Assembly: GCF_028728205.1 (NCBI RefSeq)
Contig: NZ_JAQYUU010000001.1
Coordinates: 1,167,318-1,231,317 of the forward strand
Direction of reading: 5' to 3'
DNA: 64,000 nt
Source of the DNA: Clostridium sp. 'White wine YQ'
GTDB lineage: Bacteria > Bacillota > Clostridia > Clostridiales > Clostridiaceae
Part shown: piece after piece, positions 9,531 through 19,995 of the stretch
How the letters are laid out: the number at the start of each line of letters is the position of its first letter
How positions within the stretch are numbered: the stretch's first letter is position 1
Made by a program: the position numbers and the translations under genes
Notes under the pieces: generated by a model
Database searches by the model: none
The model's input: only the letters and a program-made list of their open reading frames with translations
What the model was told of the DNA's origin: nothing

Positions 9531-11636
9531 ATGAGCCATATTTATTCAACAACTGTTGCCGGAAGAGAAATGAAAGTAGAATTTGGTAACATTGGTATGT
9601 TATCTGATTGTGCTATGTTTATGAGTTATGGTGACACAGTTGTTTTAACAAATGTAAATGCTTCAGAAAAACCAAGAGATGGAATAGACTTCTTTCCATT
9701 AAGCGTTGAATATGAAGAAAGACTATATGCAGTAGGTAAAATACCTGGTGGATTTATTAAAAGAGAAGGAAGACCTTCTGAAAACGCTATTTTAAATGGT
9801 AGAGCAATCGATAGATCATTAAGACCTTTATTTCCAAAGGGTTTCAGAAATGATGTTCAAGTAGTTTGTACAGTTGTATCTGTAGAAAACGATAATCTTC
9901 CAGAAATTTTAGCAATTAATGCAGCTTCTACTGCATTAGCATTATCAAGCATTCCATTTACGACTCCAGTTGCAGGTGTTCAAGTAGGATTAATTGACGG
10001 AAACTTTGTTATAAATCCAACATCAGCTCAAAGAGAAAAATCTGAAATGTTCTTAACAGTTTGTGCTACAAAAGACAAGGTAATGATGATTGAAGCTGGT
10101 GGAAATGAAATACCAGAAGAAACTATGATCAATGCTATTAATTTTGGATTTGAAGAATGTAAGAAGATTGCATTATTCCAAGAAGAGTGTGTTAAACAAT
10201 TCGGTAAAGAAAAGATAGTTCCTGAATTACACAAGGTAGACGATGCTCTAGCTCAAGATGTAAGAGATTACTCATATGAAATATTAAAGACAGCGATGTA
10301 TATTATTGATAAAAATGAGAGAAACTTAGCAGTAGATGAAGCTAAGGCTAAAGTTCTTGATGCATTTAAAGAAAAATATCCTGATAACATGAGTGATGTT
10401 GGTGAAGTAGTATACAGCATCCAAAAAGAAGTAGTAAGACACATGTTATTAAAAGAACATAGAAGACCTGATGGAAGAAGATTTGATGAAATAAGACCTA
10501 TAAACTGCGAAGTTAATGTACTTCCAAGAACGCATGGAACTGGTATCTTTACTAGAGGATTAACTCAAGTAATGACTGTTGCTACATTAGGTGCAATTGG
10601 TGATGTGCAAGTTCTTGATGGTATAGGTGAAGAGCAATCTAAGAGATACATGCATCATTATAATTTCCCTGCATATAGTGTTGGAGAAGTTAGACCATTA
10701 AGAGGACCAGGAAGAAGAGAAATTGGTCATGGAGCTTTAGCAGAAAGAGCTTTAGAACCATTAATACCTTCTGAAGAAGAATTCCCATATACTATAAGAT
10801 TAGTATCAGAAGTTTTAAGTTCAAATGGATCTACATCTCAAGCTTCTGTATGCGGATCTACATTAGCATTATTAGATGCTGGTGTACCAATAAAAAGACC
10901 AGCTGCAGGTATTGCAATGGGATTAATTACTTCAGAAGACTTAACTGAAGAAGGCGTTATAACAGATATTCAAGGAATAGAAGATTTCTTTGGAGATATG
11001 GACTTTAAAGTAGCAGGTACAGAAGTAGGTATTACTTCAATTCAAGTTGATACAAAGCTAGCTGGACTTTCAGCTTATGTTATAAGAACTGCTATAGAAA
11101 ATGCTAAGAAAGCTAGAATGGAAATTTTAGATAAAATCAATGCTTGTATATCTGGTCCAAGAGAAGAAGTATCAGAATTTGCACCAAAGACTTCAGCTAT
11201 GCAAATAGATCCTGATAAAATTAGAGATGTAATTGGAGCTGGTGGTAAAGTAATTAATAAAATAATTGCTGACACAGGTGTTAAAATTGATATTAAAGAT
11301 GATGGTAAGATATTTATATCTTCTTCTGACTCAGCAGGGGTTAAGCAAGCAATTGGTATAATTGAAGGTTTAACAAAAGAAGTTAAGGTTGGAGAAGTTT
11401 ACTTAGGTAAAGTAACTAAGATAGCTGCATTTGGAGCATTTGTAGAAGTTTTACCTGGAAAAGAAGGATTAGTTCACATTTCAAAACTTGATGTAAATAG
11501 AGTAAATAAAGTTGAAGATATTGTATCAGTTGGGGATGAAATATTAGTAAAAGTTACTGAAATTGATGCTCAAGGAAGAGTTAACCTTTCTAGAAAAGAT
11601 GCGATTGTAGATACTGAAAAAAAAGATGAAGAATAA
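9531..11636 (+). CDS. pnp: Polyribonucleotide nucleotidyltransferase (PNPase)
   Basis: Phosphorolytic 3'-5' exoribonuclease and RNA-decay component, 701 residues. Order: first RNase PH domain (~1-145), helical linker (~240-310), second RNase PH domain (~315-550, with [37 protein letters not shown] and the [19 protein letters not shown] catalytic region), KH domain (~560-615, [12 protein letters not shown]) and S1 domain (~625-695, [16 protein letters not shown]). Full length, no defects. SD AAAGGAGG precedes the ATG. Confidence 0.98.
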   Translation: MSHIYSTTVAGREMKVEFGNIGMLSDCAMFMSYGDTVVLTNVNASEKPRDGIDFFPLSVEYEERLYAVGKIPGGFIKREGRPSENAILNGRAIDRSLRPLFPKGFRNDVQVVCTVVSVENDNLPEILAINAASTALALSSIPFTTPVAGVQVGLIDGNFVINPTSAQREKSEMFLTVCATKDKVMMIEAGGNEIPEETMINAINFGFEECKKIALFQEECVKQFGKEKIVPELHKVDDALAQDVRDYSYEILKTAMYIIDKNERNLAVDEAKAKVLDAFKEKYPDNMSDVGEVVYSIQKEVVRHMLLKEHRRPDGRRFDEIRPINCEVNVLPRTHGTGIFTRGLTQVMTVATLGAIGDVQVLDGIGEEQSKRYMHHYNFPAYSVGEVRPLRGPGRREIGHGALAERALEPLIPSEEEFPYTIRLVSEVLSSNGSTSQASVCGSTLALLDAGVPIKRPAAGIAMGLITSEDLTEEGVITDIQGIEDFFGDMDFKVAGTEVGITSIQVDTKLAGLSAYVIRTAIENAKKARMEILDKINACISGPREEVSEFAPKTSAMQIDPDKIRDVIGAGGKVINKIIADTGVKIDIKDDGKIFISSSDSAGVKQAIGIIEGLTKEVKVGEVYLGKVTKIAAFGAFVEVLPGKEGLVHISKLDVNRVNKVEDIVSVGDEILVKVTEIDAQGRVNLSRKDAIVDTEKKDEE

Positions 11637-11640
11637 ATAG

Positions 11641-11670
11641 AAGGGCAATTATAGTTGCCTTTTTATTTTT
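11641..11670 (+). terminator. Terminator after pnp
   Basis: AAGGGCAA (11641-11648) pairs with TTGCCTTT (11655-11662, one G-U pair) and is followed by a long T-rich tail. Confidence 0.8.
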
Positions 11671-11684
11671 TAAATGGAGGCATT

Positions 11685-12983
11685 ATGTATAACTTATATA
11701 CTTTAAAAAATGGATTAAGAATTGTAACTGAAAAAATCGACTACATTAATTCCATTAGCATTGGTGTTTTGGTTAATAATGGTTCTAGAAATGAGAATCC
11801 AAGTATTAATGGAATATCTCACTTTATTGAACATATGTTATTTAAAGGTACAAATAAAAGGACTGCCAAGGAAATCGTAGAAGAAATAGAGAATGTTGGT
11901 GGTCAAATAAATGCATATACTAGTAAAGAATCAACATGTTATTATATTAAAGCTTTAAATACACATTTAGAACTTTCTATAGACATTTTAGCTGATATGA
12001 TTCTAAACTCTAAATTAGATGACGAAGAAATATCTAAAGAACAAGGAGTAGTAATAGAAGAAATCAATATGAACGAGGATACTCCTGAGGAAGTTTTAGG
12101 CGATGTATACGCTAAAGCAGCCTTTGGTGATGACTCGTTATCCTATGCAATTTTAGGTACTCCTAAAACTGTATCAAGCTTTAATTCAAAGAAGCTAAAA
12201 GATTTCATAAATAACAACTATACTACTAAAAATACTGTCATTTCAATATGTGGAAATTTTGATGAATCTGAATTAAAAGCTTTAATAGAAAATTACTTTG
12301 GTATTTGGGAAGAAACTTCAAATAGATCTTTTGAATATTCAAAGTCTAAATTAGAAGAAAACTTTTTATATACTGAAAAAAATATAGAGCAACTTCATAT
12401 TAACTTTGGACTAAAAGGTGTTCCTAATGGTGATGAAAGAGGTTATAGTTTAGTTCTTCTAAATAATATACTTGGTGGTGGAGCATCCTCTATTTTATTC
12501 CAAAAAGTTAGAGAAGAGTTAGGTTTATGCTATTCAATATACTCATATCTGCTACCATTTCAAAATGTTGGTGCATTTAATGTATATACTGGTTTAAGTC
12601 CAACATACGCTGGTAAAGCTATTTCTGTTATTAAAGAGGAGTTAAATAAATTTAAAACAAAAGAATTTACGCAAGAAGAGATAAATATAAATAAAGAGAA
12701 GATTAAAGCACATTATATTTTGGGATTAGAGAGTACCTCTGCAAGGATGTTTAATAACGGTAAATCCGTGCTATTCCAAAATAAAATAAATACTCCAGAA
12801 GATATAATTAAAAAAATAGATAGAATTAATAAAGATTCCATAAAAGAAGTTCAAAGTTTTTGTTTTGATGATGGAATTATAAATGGAGCATTTGTTGGAA
12901 AAAGTATTTCTCTTGATGAATTATCTGCTCAATGCGAGAAGGAAGTTTTTGCTTATAATTCTCTAAAGGCAACATTAGTATAG
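11685..12983 (+). CDS. M16-family zinc peptidase (MlpA/YmxG-like)
   Basis: Processing-peptidase-like metalloprotease of 432 residues. The inverted zinc motif HFIEH is at residues ~49-53 (GISHFIEHMLFKGT), with the distal glutamate in the GVVIEEINMNED helix. N-terminal M16 domain (~10-155) and C-terminal M16 domain (~165-345) are both present. The ATG at 11685 follows TGGAGG; an in-frame upstream TTG lies inside the pnp terminator and was rejected. In Bacillus the equivalent gene (mlpA) also lies between pnp and ymxH, which supports orthology. No signal peptide. Confidence 0.9.
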   Translation: MYNLYTLKNGLRIVTEKIDYINSISIGVLVNNGSRNENPSINGISHFIEHMLFKGTNKRTAKEIVEEIENVGGQINAYTSKESTCYYIKALNTHLELSIDILADMILNSKLDDEEISKEQGVVIEEINMNEDTPEEVLGDVYAKAAFGDDSLSYAILGTPKTVSSFNSKKLKDFINNNYTTKNTVISICGNFDESELKALIENYFGIWEETSNRSFEYSKSKLEENFLYTEKNIEQLHINFGLKGVPNGDERGYSLVLLNNILGGGASSILFQKVREELGLCYSIYSYLLPFQNVGAFNVYTGLSPTYAGKAISVIKEELNKFKTKEFTQEEININKEKIKAHYILGLESTSARMFNNGKSVLFQNKINTPEDIIKKIDRINKDSIKEVQSFCFDDGIINGAFVGKSISLDELSAQCEKEVFAYNSLKATLV

Positions 12984-13029
12984 TTACAATATAATATTAT
13001 GTAAATTTTAAGAATGTATTTAGTTATAA

Positions 13030-13068
13030 ATTACCTCCTTAATTCATATTATGTTTTAAGGGGGTAAT
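13030..13068 (+). promoter_or_regulatory. SD-sequestering hairpin ahead of ymxH
   Basis: A 13-base arm (13030-13042, core TTACCTCCTT) is complementary to 13056-13068, which contains the SD AAGGGGG of the next gene (ATG 13072); 12 Watson-Crick pairs and one U-G pair enclose a 13-base loop. No T tail follows, so it is not a simple terminator. It would block ribosome entry when folded. Confidence 0.65.
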
Positions 13069-13071
13069 GCT

Positions 13072-13347
13072 ATGAGTGAAAATATTAAAACATTAAGTGA
13101 AATGGAACGTTTTGAAATAATTAACGTAAATGACGGAGAAAAATATAGTTATTTATCTAATAATGATATTATAATTGATGATGATGGAAATCTTAAGTTT
13201 TTAATCATTAATTTAAACAACTCAAAATTTTCATTTTTCGGAGGTAGTGAATATTTAGAAATACCTTGGGAGTATGTAAAGAAAATAGGATCAAAAACTA
13301 TAATTCTAGATGTAGAAGAAGAGAATATAAAACGTGCAAGGTTATAA
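13072..13347 (+). CDS. YlmC/YmxH-family PRC-barrel protein
   Basis: Small protein of 91 residues of the YlmC/YmxH sporulation-associated family (PRC-barrel fold); molecular function unknown. Visible: LSEMERFEIINVNDGEKYSYL, a strand-rich middle and the typical EIPWEYVKKIGSKTIILDV ending. In Bacillus ymxH also follows the M16 peptidase. Its ribosome-binding site lies in a strong hairpin (13030-13068), so translation is probably conditional. The dapG gene follows after 21 bases. The dpaA/dpaB/asd genes that separate ymxH and dapG in Bacillus are absent here. Confidence 0.8.
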   Translation: MSENIKTLSEMERFEIINVNDGEKYSYLSNNDIIIDDDGNLKFLIINLNNSKFSFFGGSEYLEIPWEYVKKIGSKTIILDVEEENIKRARL

Positions 13348-13368
13348 AATTAAGAGGAAGTGGATATT

Positions 13369-14565
13369 TTGAAATTTTTAGTACAAAAATTCGGTGGCAC
13401 ATCTGTATCAACTGAAAGTAGAAGAAAGTTTGTAGTAGAAAAAGTAAAAGCAGCTATAGATGAAGGCTTTTCACCTGTAGTTATTGTTTCTGCTATGGGT
13501 AGAAAAGGTGAACCTTATGCAACAGATACATTGTTATCTTTGCTTGATGATAAATTTAAAGAAGAAAATAAACAGGCTACAGACCTATTAATGTGTTGTG
13601 GTGAAATAATAAGTGCAGTAGTAATGAGTAATGAATTAAATAAAATTGGTCTTAAGGCTATGCCATTAACAGGTGGACAAGCTGGTATCGTAACTAACGA
13701 TGACTTTACTAACGCTACTTCAACTAATGTGGATATTAAAATGTTAAGTGACATAATTTCTAAGGGATATATCCCAGTAATAACTGGATTTCAAGGAGTG
13801 ACAAAAGAAGGCTTTATAACTACCTTAGGTAGAGGAGGAAGTGATACATCTGCTTCCTTAATTGGTGTTGCTTTAAATGCTCACGAGATCCAAATATATA
13901 CCGATGTAGATGGAATAATGACTGCTGATCCAAGAATTGTAGAAGATGCTTCTTTAATAGATGTAATCAGTTATAGTGAAGTTTTCCAATTAGCAGATCA
14001 AGGTGCTAAAGTAATTCATCCTAAAGCAGTCGATATTGCAATGAGAGGAAATGTGCCGCTAGTAATTAAGAATACAATGAATAATTGTTCCGGTACATTA
14101 ATAAATAGTATAGGAGATTCAAATAGCTCAAGAATAATAACTGGAATTACATATTTGAACAATAGAATACAAGTTTCTATTAAATTAGAGGATAATCAAG
14201 GCAATCCTCATTATAAGGAGCTTTTAGATATTGTTGCAAATAATGATATCAGTTTGGATTTAATAAATATATTTCCAAAAGAAAAGATTTTTACAATTGA
14301 TAGCAGTAAGAAAAACATGCTAGAAACAATATTTAAAAATATTAATATTAAATATTCCTTAATTGAAAATTGTAGTAAAATCTCAGTTATAGGCTCAAGA
14401 ATGGCTGGAATACCTGGTGTAATGGCAAAGATAATAAAAGCATTAAGTGATAGTAATATAGATGTACTTCAAACTGCTGACTCTCATAGCACTATTTGGT
14501 GTTTAATCGAAAGCGATAAGGTAAGTGAAGCTACTAATATTTTACACAAGACTTTTCAATTATAA
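13369..14565 (+). CDS. dapG: Aspartate kinase (DapG-like)
   Basis: Catalyses ATP-dependent phosphorylation of aspartate, the first step to lysine, diaminopimelate (cell wall, dipicolinate), threonine and methionine. The kinase domain begins LVQKFGGTSV and includes GRGGSDTSASL and YTDVDGIMTADPR; two ACT domains follow (~260-398), the usual site of feedback control. The TTG at 13369 is the best start: AGAGGAAG lies 8-15 bases upstream, while a GTG nine bases earlier overlaps that SD. Length (398 residues) fits monofunctional aspartokinases. Context with ymxH and tepA mirrors Bacillus dapG. Confidence 0.9.
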   Translation: MKFLVQKFGGTSVSTESRRKFVVEKVKAAIDEGFSPVVIVSAMGRKGEPYATDTLLSLLDDKFKEENKQATDLLMCCGEIISAVVMSNELNKIGLKAMPLTGGQAGIVTNDDFTNATSTNVDIKMLSDIISKGYIPVITGFQGVTKEGFITTLGRGGSDTSASLIGVALNAHEIQIYTDVDGIMTADPRIVEDASLIDVISYSEVFQLADQGAKVIHPKAVDIAMRGNVPLVIKNTMNNCSGTLINSIGDSNSSRIITGITYLNNRIQVSIKLEDNQGNPHYKELLDIVANNDISLDLINIFPKEKIFTIDSSKKNMLETIFKNINIKYSLIENCSKISVIGSRMAGIPGVMAKIIKALSDSNIDVLQTADSHSTIWCLIESDKVSEATNILHKTFQL

Positions 14566-14626
14566 GATTTTAAGTTTTACAAATAACTTATTTAAACAAG
14601 AATAAATTGAGAATCCTATAGTATAA

Positions 14627-14671
14627 AAATACTCCTCTTGTACAAAATATAAAGGTACAGGAGGAGTGTTT
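14627..14671 (+). promoter_or_regulatory. SD-sequestering hairpin ahead of tepA
   Basis: ACTCCTCTTGTAC (14631-14643) pairs with 14655-14667, which includes the SD GGAGGAG; four more pairs (14627-14630 with 14668-14671) extend it to about 17 bp around an 11-base loop. The right arm runs into GTTTGTT directly before the ATG at 14675, so the element could act both as a weak dapG terminator and as a translational block of tepA. Confidence 0.65.
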
Positions 14672-14674
14672 GTT

Positions 14675-15412
14675 ATGACTTATGATAATCCTATAAATTT
14701 AAATAAAAAAAATCCTAATGAAAATAATTTTTATTCTGCTGAATCCCAAGCTGAAGAAAAAAAAGAAAAGAATGAGGAAATTGAATCAATTAAAGAAGTT
14801 GGTAATACAGAACCTGTAAAGCCTGATGAAAGAATTCAAGTTATTTCTATAATTGGTCAAATAGAAGGGCATATGATTTTGCCACCAAACACCAAAACTA
14901 CAAAGTATGAGCATTTAATACCTCAACTTTTATCCATTGAACAAAACCCAAATGTTAAAGGTGTTTTATTCATACTTAATACCGTTGGCGGAGATGTAGA
15001 GGCTGGGCTAGCAATAGCTGAAATGATTAATAGCATGTCTAAACCAACTGTTTCATTAGTAATTGGTGGTGGTCACTCTATAGGTGCTCCATTAGCTACC
15101 TCTGCTAAAGCATCATTTATTTCTCCGTCAGCAACAATGATTATTCATCCCATAAGGATGAACGGACTAATAATAGGAGTTCCTCAAACCTTTAATTATT
15201 TCAATAAGATGCAACAAAGAATAAATGATTTTATTGTTAGAACTTCTAAGATAGAAACAGATGAATTAAAGCGTTTAATGTTGCAGACAGATGAACTTCT
15301 TAATGATATGGGTACTATACTCATCGGAAAAGAAGCAGTTGATATTGGATTGATAGATGAAGTTGGTGGAGTAAAATCTGCTTTAGATAAACTTGAGTCT
15401 ATGATAGAATAG
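14675..15412 (+). CDS. tepA: ClpP-like serine protease TepA
   Basis: Member of the ClpP/crotonase-fold protease family (translocation-enhancing protein), 245 residues. After a charged, disordered N-terminus (~1-50) the ClpP-like domain shows NTVGGDVEAGLAIAEMI, the nucleophile region GGGHSIGAPLAT and the catalytic His in MIIHP. The ATG at 14675 follows GGAGGAGTG. In Bacillus tepA likewise precedes the spoIIIE/ftsK gene. It is not the main ClpP. The physiological substrate is unknown; forespore protein degradation has been reported for Bacillus TepA. Confidence 0.85.
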   Translation: MTYDNPINLNKKNPNENNFYSAESQAEEKKEKNEEIESIKEVGNTEPVKPDERIQVISIIGQIEGHMILPPNTKTTKYEHLIPQLLSIEQNPNVKGVLFILNTVGGDVEAGLAIAEMINSMSKPTVSLVIGGGHSIGAPLATSAKASFISPSATMIIHPIRMNGLIIGVPQTFNYFNKMQQRINDFIVRTSKIETDELKRLMLQTDELLNDMGTILIGKEAVDIGLIDEVGGVKSALDKLESMIE

Positions 15413-15419
15413 ATATGTT

Positions 15420-15456
15420 AAATAAACCATAGGAAAAATCCTATGGTTTATTTGTG
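15420..15456 (+). terminator. Strong terminator after tepA
   Basis: A perfect 15-bp stem (15420-15434 with 15439-15453) closes a four-A loop; the arm ends TTTATTTGTG. Downstream at 15475-15480 a TATAAT with a weak TTGTGT -35 (15452-15457) could start ftsK transcription. Confidence 0.85.
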
Positions 15457-15507
15457 TAAAAAAGGATATTAAATTATAATATAGAATAGAGAGATAGGGG
15501 TGGTAAA

Positions 15508-17835
15508 ATGGCAAGGAGAAAGACTAGATCAAGAAAGAAGAAAAAAACAGAGATAAAGCAATATTCAGAGATAAAAGGTTTTATGTGGATTGTTATAGGA
15601 TTCATTTTAGCAATAGGTATATATACTAATTTAGCAGGATACTTTTCTGCATTTTCAAAGAATGTTTTATTCTCTCTTTTAGGAATTGGAGCATTTGTAA
15701 TGCCATTATATCTAATATATTTTGGTGCTATGATCATATATCACAAAGGTGAGCTTCAGCTAGGGTATAAATTTTACCCAATAACCTTTTTAGTAATTAA
15801 TACATTACTATTAGTTGCTTCAATAAATATGGACATACGTAGTAATAACACATCTGACTTTTTTACAATTATAGGAGACATAATTAAACTCTCCTCACCA
15901 TTAGATGGTGGAATTTTAGGTTTTACATTAGCATATCCTATATATAAAATTTTAGGATTTGTAGGTTCAATAATTGTTTATATGGCTATATATGTTATAT
16001 GTATAGTAATAACATTTAATCTTTCAATTAGAGATATGGGGAAAAATATAAAAGATAAAGGTAAAAGAGTTAAGGAAGATTTAAAAAATAAAAATATTCA
16101 ATTAAAAGAAAGAGAACCAGATATTAATTTAGAAGTTGATAAAAGCAAGGTTGAAAATGAATATATAGATGGTATAAATAAGAAGATTAAAATATTAGAT
16201 TTTATGAAAAATGCTGAAATTCATAATGAGCCGTTGGAGGAAGAGAAAAATAAAGAAATTGCAGTGTTTCAAATGGGTGACATAGCTTCTGATATTTCTA
16301 ATGTTAAAAGCGAGCCAACTAAAAGCAAAAAACTTGAAAATAATGTTAAAGAAGATGTAAATAAAGAAATAGTTGAAAAAATATCTGAAGTAAAAGCAGA
16401 AAAGGAATATATTATACCTAATTTAGACTATTTAAATGCTAATAGTGGGCTTAAGATTAATAAGGAAGATAAAAAAGAACTTATAGCTTCAGCTAATAAA
16501 CTTGAAGAAACTCTTAGTTCATTTGGGGTTGAAGCAAAGGTTTTACAAGTTACAAAAGGACCAGCAGTTACAAGATATGAACTTCAACCTAATATCGGAG
16601 TTAAGGTTTCAAAGATTGTAAATCTATCTGATGATATTTCATTAAGTTTAGCTGCTTCAGGAGTAAGAATAGAAGCTCCAATACCGGGAAAATCTGCTGT
16701 AGGTATAGAGGTTCCAAATAAAAAGGTAACCCCTGTATTTTTAAGAGAAGTACTAGAATCCAATGAATTTAAAAATTCTACAAGTAATGTTGCTTTTGCA
16801 TTAGGAAAAGATATTGCAGGACAGTGTATTGTAACAGACTTAAGCAAAATGCCTCACTTATTAATTGCCGGAGCTACGGGCTCGGGAAAATCTGTATGTA
16901 TTAATACCTTAATCATGAGTATATTATATAAATATTCACCAGAGGATGTAGCACTGCTTATGATTGACCCTAAGGTTGTAGAGTTAAATGTTTATAATGG
17001 AATTCCTCATCTATTAATACCAGTAGTAACAGATCCTAAAAAAGCTGCTGCAGCATTAAATTGGGCTGTTAATGAAATGACAAGAAGATATAAGTTGTTT
17101 GCTGATTTAGGTGTAAGGAATGTACAATCATATAATGCACTTTTAGAAAAAGGACAAATTGAAGCAAAGCTTCCTTATATCGTTATAATTGTAGATGAGT
17201 TAGCAGATTTAATGATGGTATGTCCAAATGATGTTGAGGAATACATTGCAAGATTAGCACAAATGGCGAGAGCTGCAGGTATGCATCTAGTTCTTGCGAC
17301 TCAAAGACCATCTGTAGATGTTATAACTGGCGTAATTAAAGCTAACATACCATCTAGAATATCCTTTGCAGTTTCTTCACAAGTTGATTCAAGAACTATA
17401 CTAGATTCTTCCGGAGCTGAGAAATTATTAGGTAAAGGAGACATGTTATTCTACCCAGTTGGTGAATCGAAACCTCTAAGGATACAGGGTGCTTTCATTT
17501 CTGAAGAAGAGGTTGAAAAAGTTGTTTCTTTCATAAAATCAGATGAAAATAACATACAATATAAAGAGGAAATAATTGACCATATAAATAGTGAATCTGT
17601 AGAAAATAATAAAATTTCTGATGATGATACTGATGAACTTCTTGATGAAGCAATAAATATTGTAGTTGAAAGCGGCCAAGCTTCTGCTTCATATATACAA
17701 AGAAGATTAAGAATTGGCTTTAATAGAGCAGCTAGAATAATTGAGCAATTAGAAGAAAGAGGTATTATATCAGCAAAAGATGGAACAAAACCAAGGCAGG
17801 TATTAATATCAAAAAGCGAATTAGAGGAGTATTAA
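15508..17835 (+). CDS. ftsK: FtsK/SpoIIIE-family DNA translocase
   Basis: Septal DNA pump of 775 residues. The basic N-terminus ([14 protein letters not shown]) is followed by about four membrane helices (~25-170), a charged linker (~175-320), the RecA-like motor with Walker [14 protein letters not shown] (~454) and Walker [12 protein letters not shown], and a C-terminal gamma winged helix (~710-770, [22 protein letters not shown]) that reads polar DNA sequences. Its place after tepA matches Bacillus spoIIIE, so it probably also moves the chromosome into the forespore. FtsK and SpoIIIE cannot be told apart here. Confidence 0.95.
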   Translation: MARRKTRSRKKKKTEIKQYSEIKGFMWIVIGFILAIGIYTNLAGYFSAFSKNVLFSLLGIGAFVMPLYLIYFGAMIIYHKGELQLGYKFYPITFLVINTLLLVASINMDIRSNNTSDFFTIIGDIIKLSSPLDGGILGFTLAYPIYKILGFVGSIIVYMAIYVICIVITFNLSIRDMGKNIKDKGKRVKEDLKNKNIQLKEREPDINLEVDKSKVENEYIDGINKKIKILDFMKNAEIHNEPLEEEKNKEIAVFQMGDIASDISNVKSEPTKSKKLENNVKEDVNKEIVEKISEVKAEKEYIIPNLDYLNANSGLKINKEDKKELIASANKLEETLSSFGVEAKVLQVTKGPAVTRYELQPNIGVKVSKIVNLSDDISLSLAASGVRIEAPIPGKSAVGIEVPNKKVTPVFLREVLESNEFKNSTSNVAFALGKDIAGQCIVTDLSKMPHLLIAGATGSGKSVCINTLIMSILYKYSPEDVALLMIDPKVVELNVYNGIPHLLIPVVTDPKKAAAALNWAVNEMTRRYKLFADLGVRNVQSYNALLEKGQIEAKLPYIVIIVDELADLMMVCPNDVEEYIARLAQMARAAGMHLVLATQRPSVDVITGVIKANIPSRISFAVSSQVDSRTILDSSGAEKLLGKGDMLFYPVGESKPLRIQGAFISEEEVEKVVSFIKSDENNIQYKEEIIDHINSESVENNKISDDDTDELLDEAINIVVESGQASASYIQRRLRIGFNRAARIIEQLEERGIISAKDGTKPRQVLISKSELEEY

Positions 17836-17913
17836 ACAAAAAAAACACTTGTTTTAAAATATAAAGAGTTTTAAAATTAAATTTGTAATTTATCTAACAT
17901 AGGAGGAATAATT

Positions 17914-19248
17914 TTGACAAAATATAAGGTAGGTTTAGTAAGTTTAGGTTGTGACAAAAATAGAGTAGATTCTGAAATCTTACTAGGTGAAATGAAAACA
18001 AATTATGAATTTACGAATAATCCAAAAGAAGCTGAAATAATTATTGTAAATACCTGTGGGTTTATTGAGAAAGCTAAACAAGAATCTATAGATACAATAC
18101 TTGAAATGGCTAAATATAAAAATAAATATAACTGCAAACTTTTAATTGCAACTGGATGTTTAACGCAAAGATATGGAAAAGATTTAGAAGAGCTTATGCC
18201 TGAAATAGATATAATGCTTGGAGTAAATGATTATAAAAAAATTAATCAGTATATAGAAGACTTCATTGCTGGTAATGAGAGAGTGGTCTCAATAGATTAT
18301 TCAGACGAAAATATAAATGAAGGCAATAGAGTTATAACTACTGATAAAGCAACAGCTTATTTAAGAATTGCTGAAGGGTGCGATAATTTTTGTACCTACT
18401 GTATAATTCCAAAAATAAGAGGAAAGTTCAGAAGTAGATCAATAGAAAATATTTTAAAAGAAGCAGAAGCTTTAGTAAGTAATGGAGTTAAGGAAATAAT
18501 TCTTGTAGCTCAGGATACCACACGTTATGGTATAGATTTATATGGTGAGAAAGCACTTCATAGGCTACTTAAAGAACTTTGCAAAATAAATGATCTTAAA
18601 TGGATTAGACTTATGTACTGCTATCCAGAAGAGATAACTGAAGAGCTTATAAGTGTTATGGCTTCAGAAGAAAAGATTTGTAAATATATAGATATGCCAT
18701 TACAACATATTTCTTCTAATATCCTTAAACTTATGGGAAGAAAAACATCAAAGGAAGATGTACTAGATAAAATTAATACTATAAGAAAATCCATTCCTAA
18801 TATAACTATTAGAACATCATTAATCGTAGGGTTCCCAGGTGAGAGTGATGAAGACTTTGATACCCTAAAGGATTTTCTTCAAGAATACAAACTGGAGAAG
18901 GTTGGAGTGTTTAGATATTCTCAAGAAGAAGGTACTCCAGCTGCGACAATGAGTAATCAAATTTCTGAAGATTTAAAGGCTAAAAGGGAAGAGGATATCA
19001 TGCTTATACAACAGAATGTTTCTTCTGAAATAAATAGTTTGAAAATTGGAAGAATCTATGATATTCTTGTGGAAGGATATAATGGAGAATATTTCTTTGG
19101 TAGAAGTGAAGAAATGGCTCCTGAAATTGATGGAAATGTATTTATAAAAGATCAAGACCTGAAGGTTGGAGAGTTTGTTAAGGTTAAAATTACCGAGGCT
19201 TTGGAATATGATTTATTAGGGGTTGTTTGTGATGAATCTTGCAAATAA
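17914..19248 (+). CDS. rimO: Ribosomal protein S12 methylthiotransferase RimO
   Basis: Radical SAM enzyme of 444 residues that adds a methylthio group to an aspartate of ribosomal protein S12. Order: UPF0004 domain with Cys residues in [22 protein letters not shown] and TGCL binding the auxiliary cluster; radical SAM domain with [20 protein letters not shown] (~150-170, CxxxCxxC); C-terminal TRAM domain (~375-440). The start is a TTG at 17914 after AGGAGGAAT. RimO rather than MiaB is indicated by DKNRVDSE; the MiaB paralogue is at 57232-58566. Overlaps pgsA by 17 bases. Confidence 0.95.
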   Translation: MTKYKVGLVSLGCDKNRVDSEILLGEMKTNYEFTNNPKEAEIIIVNTCGFIEKAKQESIDTILEMAKYKNKYNCKLLIATGCLTQRYGKDLEELMPEIDIMLGVNDYKKINQYIEDFIAGNERVVSIDYSDENINEGNRVITTDKATAYLRIAEGCDNFCTYCIIPKIRGKFRSRSIENILKEAEALVSNGVKEIILVAQDTTRYGIDLYGEKALHRLLKELCKINDLKWIRLMYCYPEEITEELISVMASEEKICKYIDMPLQHISSNILKLMGRKTSKEDVLDKINTIRKSIPNITIRTSLIVGFPGESDEDFDTLKDFLQEYKLEKVGVFRYSQEEGTPAATMSNQISEDLKAKREEDIMLIQQNVSSEINSLKIGRIYDILVEGYNGEYFFGRSEEMAPEIDGNVFIKDQDLKVGEFVKVKITEALEYDLLGVVCDESCK

Positions 19249-19819
19249 ATTGACACTTATTAGAATTGTTTTAGTACCAGTATTTTTACTGTTTATTGCA
19301 TTGAAAATTGATTATGGAACATATATAGCTACTTTTATATTTATACTAGCATCATTAACTGATAAGCTAGATGGATATATTGCAAGAAGTAGAAATCAAA
19401 TTACTAACTTTGGAAAATTCATGGATCCGTTAGCAGATAAGTTGTTAGTTACATCTGCACTAATTTCCTTAGTTGAATTACAAATCATACCTAGTTGGGC
19501 TGCTGTTATAATTATAGCTAGAGAATTTGCTGTTTCTGGTTTAAGAACTATAGCGGCTGCTGAAGGAACTGTTATTGCAGCTTCCTGGTGGGGAAAGATT
19601 AAAACTGTAATTCAGATTATTGCAATAATAACACTATTACTTAAAGTAAATATAAATAATTCAAGTATGCTTTTAAATACTTTTATGACTAATAGTACAC
19701 TTCATGCTTTATATGATTATTTGCCAGATATATTATTATATATAGCTGTAGCAATTACTATCCTTTCTGGAGTTGACTATTTTAACAAAAACAAAAATAC
19801 AATAGATACAAATAAGTAG
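19232..19819 (+). CDS. pgsA: CDP-diacylglycerol-glycerol-3-phosphate 3-phosphatidyltransferase
   Basis: Integral membrane enzyme of 195 residues making phosphatidylglycerol phosphate. The CDP-alcohol phosphotransferase signature [20 protein letters not shown] continuing to LADK (DG-AR-G-D-D pattern) is at ~45-75, with several hydrophobic helices before and after. The ATG at 19232 is preferred (AGGGGT nine bases upstream); it lies inside the end of rimO, indicating coupling. Followed by a strong terminator, so recA is a separate unit. Confidence 0.93.
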   Translation: MNLANKLTLIRIVLVPVFLLFIALKIDYGTYIATFIFILASLTDKLDGYIARSRNQITNFGKFMDPLADKLLVTSALISLVELQIIPSWAAVIIIAREFAVSGLRTIAAAEGTVIAASWWGKIKTVIQIIAIITLLLKVNINNSSMLLNTFMTNSTLHALYDYLPDILLYIAVAITILSGVDYFNKNKNTIDTNK

Positions 19820-19850
19820 TATATTAAAAAAATAAATGACAATAATTTAG

Positions 19851-19882
19851 ATAAAAGTTCCAATTCTTATTGGAACTTTTAT
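19851..19882 (+). terminator. Terminator after pgsA
   Basis: A perfect 14-bp stem (19851-19864 with 19869-19882, core AAAAGTTCCAAT) closes a four-base loop, with ACTTTTAT at the right arm. Confidence 0.85.
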
Positions 19883-19927
19883 GTTATAGGGTTTTAAGTT
19901 TCCTATAAAAAAACACTATATCCCTTG

Positions 19928-19977
19928 TTGACATAAATAAAAAAGTAACATATAATTAGTATATAGAACAGATGTTC
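19928..19977 (+). promoter_or_regulatory. recA promoter with LexA (SOS) box
   Basis: A perfect sigma-A promoter, TTGACA (19928-19933), 17 bases, TATAAT (19951-19956), is followed by GAACAGATGTTC (19966-19977), which fits the Firmicute SOS consensus GAAC-RNRY-GTTC exactly. The operator lies over the transcription start region, so LexA (49361-49960) should repress recA until DNA damage. Confidence 0.9.
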
Positions 19978-19995
19978 GAGAAAGGATGGAACTTC

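Noticed and set aside
11655-11684. Longer M16 peptidase start at a TTG
   Set aside because: It lies in the right arm of the pnp terminator; the ATG at 11685 has its own SD.
13030-13068. Hairpin before ymxH as a terminator of the M16 peptidase gene
   Set aside because: The right arm is followed by AATGCTATGAG, not a T-run, and it contains the SD of ymxH.
19972-19995. Longer RecA start at 19972
   Set aside because: The ATG lies within the LexA box and lacks an SD; the ATG at 19996 begins the normal RecA N-terminus.
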